Positions 62,960 to 64,000 of a DNA stretch of 64,000 nucleotides are shown here, piece by piece. Within the stretch, counting starts at the first letter, position 1. Each line of letters starts with the position of its first letter. The notes below the pieces were generated by a model. That model had not been told where the DNA came from, made no database searches, and worked only from the letters and a program-made list of their open reading frames with translations. Made by a program: the position numbers and the translations under genes. The stretch is from Deltaproteobacteria bacterium (GTDB taxonomy: Bacteria > Myxococcota > Kuafuiibacteriia > Kuafuiibacteriales > Kuafuiibacteriaceae). Location of the stretch: the NCBI GenBank assembly GCA_020632995.1, contig JACKEN010000009.1:1-64000 (forward strand), given 5' to 3'.

Positions 62960-64000
62960 CGACAGGAGTGGGCCAGGGTCAGCTCGTAGGTCCCCAGCTC
63001 ATCCCGCCAATACTCACCCTCGAACAGCCACACCAGCTTCTCGTCGTCGGCCCACTGCACGAACTCCTTCTCGACCTCCTTGGGTCGCGACTGCACCTCG
63101 CGCAGCTGCGACTCGATGCGCTCCTGCTCGGAGCGCGAGGTCTCGATGTCGATGCGGATGGCCTGCTGGATGAGGTCCTTGATCGAGCTGCGCTCCCGCT
63201 GGAGCTGGTTCTTCACCGCCCGCCCCGCGTTGCGGCCGAGGTTGTCCCGCTCCGCGCCGAGGACGCGCGCGAGGTCACCCACGAGCCCGGTGCCGGCGAG
63301 GCCGCCGTCGTGCTCCACCCGGGTCATCTCGTCGCTCACCTCCTTGTAGGAGGCGTCGAGGCGCTTCAGCTCGGGATCGGACAGCGCGATGCCGAGCACC
63401 TGGGCCAGGATCTCGCCCTTGTCGCTCTGCCCCTCCACGAACTCGTCGCTCTGCAGGTTCTGGAGGATCTTGTAGTACTCCTCCGAGTTCTGCGGCTCGG
63501 TGGAGAGGCGCTCCAGCTCCTTCAGCACCGGCTCGTAGCGCTGCATGAAGTTGGTCAGGATGCCCTTCGCCTCGGGGTAGCGGCAGTTCTCGTAGTAGAT
63601 GACCGCCTTCAGGATGTGCGACTCCGGGTAGTAGAGGTCGTGGAAGAACGGCGCGTGCACCGTGAGCAGGTTGCCGAGCGCCTTCTCGTAGTTGCCGAGC
63701 CGGAAGTGGGCCCAGCTCGCCTCGTACAGCGAGTCCAGCCACTGATACGAGTCGCGATCCACCTTGGCGTAGTAGAAGATCGAGAACGTCGGCTGCTGGG
63801 CCCCGAAGTGGGTCCGCGCGAGCTGGAAGAACGCCGCCTCCTTGAGGTTGGTCGCCTCCTCCTCGTCCTCGTCGCTCCCCGCCAGCTTCACCACCTCCTT
63901 GAACTGCTTGAGGGCGTCGTTCTCCTTGCCCGCCTTGTAGGCGAGCAGGGCCTCCAGGAACCGCGCCCGGGCCCCGAACTTCGAGCCGTCCTTGACCCGC
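62956..64000 (-). CDS. TPR/coiled-coil protein of the glt cluster, 5' end outside window (GltC-like?)
   Basis: The visible 348 residues of an open frame continue past the right edge, so the N-terminus is missing. The visible part has TPR-like helices (ASWAHFRLGNYEKALGNLL), a long charged helical region (ERSSIKDLIQQAIRIDIETSRSEQERIESQLREV) and a closing FEGEYWRDELGTYELTLAHSC. It is coupled by overlap (GTGA) to the large TPR protein gene. By context it is another Glt-type periplasmic protein, perhaps GltC; the assignment is tentative. Confidence 0.6.
   Translation of the reverse strand, partial: RVKDGSKFGARARFLEALLAYKAGKENDALKQFKEVVKLAGSDEDEEEATNLKEAAFFQLARTHFGAQQPTFSIFYYAKVDRDSYQWLDSLYEASWAHFRLGNYEKALGNLLTVHAPFFHDLYYPESHILKAVIYYENCRYPEAKGILTNFMQRYEPVLKELERLSTEPQNSEEYYKILQNLQSDEFVEGQSDKGEILAQVLGIALSDPELKRLDASYKEVSDEMTRVEHDGGLAGTGLVGDLARVLGAERDNLGRNAGRAVKNQLQRERSSIKDLIQQAIRIDIETSRSEQERIESQLREVQSRPKEVEKEFVQWADDEKLVWLFEGEYWRDELGTYELTLAHSCR

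Noticed and set aside
60695..62989. Long plus-strand open frame opposite the large TPR gene
   Set aside because: A high-GC antisense shadow: low-complexity Leu/Val/His/Arg text with no domain, while the minus-strand frame has a signal peptide and TPR units.

Overview
The window is a high-GC (about two-thirds G+C) stretch of a bacterial chromosome with dense, often overlapping genes and very strong G/C bias at third codon positions. Gene content points to a member of the Myxococcota (former Deltaproteobacteria): a gltD-E-F-G-type gliding/envelope-trafficking cluster with an FHA and AgmX/PglI-type protein, an Alternative Complex III plus caa3 oxidase operon, paired DUF4139 proteins, and many lipoproteins. 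This is inferred from gene content only; there is no rRNA or other phylogenetic marker in the window.

Region 1 (1-8859, + strand) is a respiratory nitrogen operon. It holds a long NapA (5' end outside the window), NapB, a membrane-anchored tetraheme cytochrome, a Tat-exported four-cluster ferredoxin, an NrfD-like quinol dehydrogenase, an octaheme cytochrome of the hydroxylamine oxidoreductase (HAO) family, an unrecognised 143-residue protein and an NnrS-like protein. No NrfA is present. The arrangement recalls the Nap plus epsilon-Hao route of some Campylobacterota and suggests nitrate respiration beyond nitrite through an HAO-type reductase. It is the most interesting system in the window.

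Region 2 (8865-24724) is mixed: a glycosyltransferase, a DUF368 membrane protein, an SDR, a lipoprotein, a thioesterase plus dienelactone-hydrolase pair, a TMTC-like membrane/TPR protein, a degenerate-looking ROK-family protein, a radical SAM protein, a minus-strand run of metF-M23-M15-HExxH genes, a four-fasciclin lipoprotein and a winged-helix regulator.

Region 3 (25164-38528) is an aerobic respiratory operon. ActA, ActB, ActC, an ActD-ActE fusion and ActF form the quinol:cytochrome c oxidoreductase; they are followed by a small membrane protein, a Sco copper chaperone and an A2-type caa3 oxidase (subunits II, I, III, IV and a second III-like subunit). Quinol electrons would pass through Alternative Complex III to the cytochrome c domain of oxidase subunit II.

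Region 4 (38624-52032) contains a carbamate kinase coupled to a cyclic-2,3-diphosphoglycerate-synthetase-like P-loop protein, an exported GNAT-like lipoprotein, a tightly coupled minus-strand operon (DUF4178, 64-residue protein, DUF350, membrane-fused spermidine synthase, FAD oxidoreductase, membrane protein) and two tandem DUF4139 proteins followed by a J-domain protein.

Region 5 (52033-53384) is the only non-coding-rich stretch. It contains a mosaic of inverted repeats, a 3' gene remnant and a small cysteine-rich secreted protein. Region 6 (53385-64000, - strand) holds an M50 protease, RNase Z and the glt-type cluster, which runs off the right edge.
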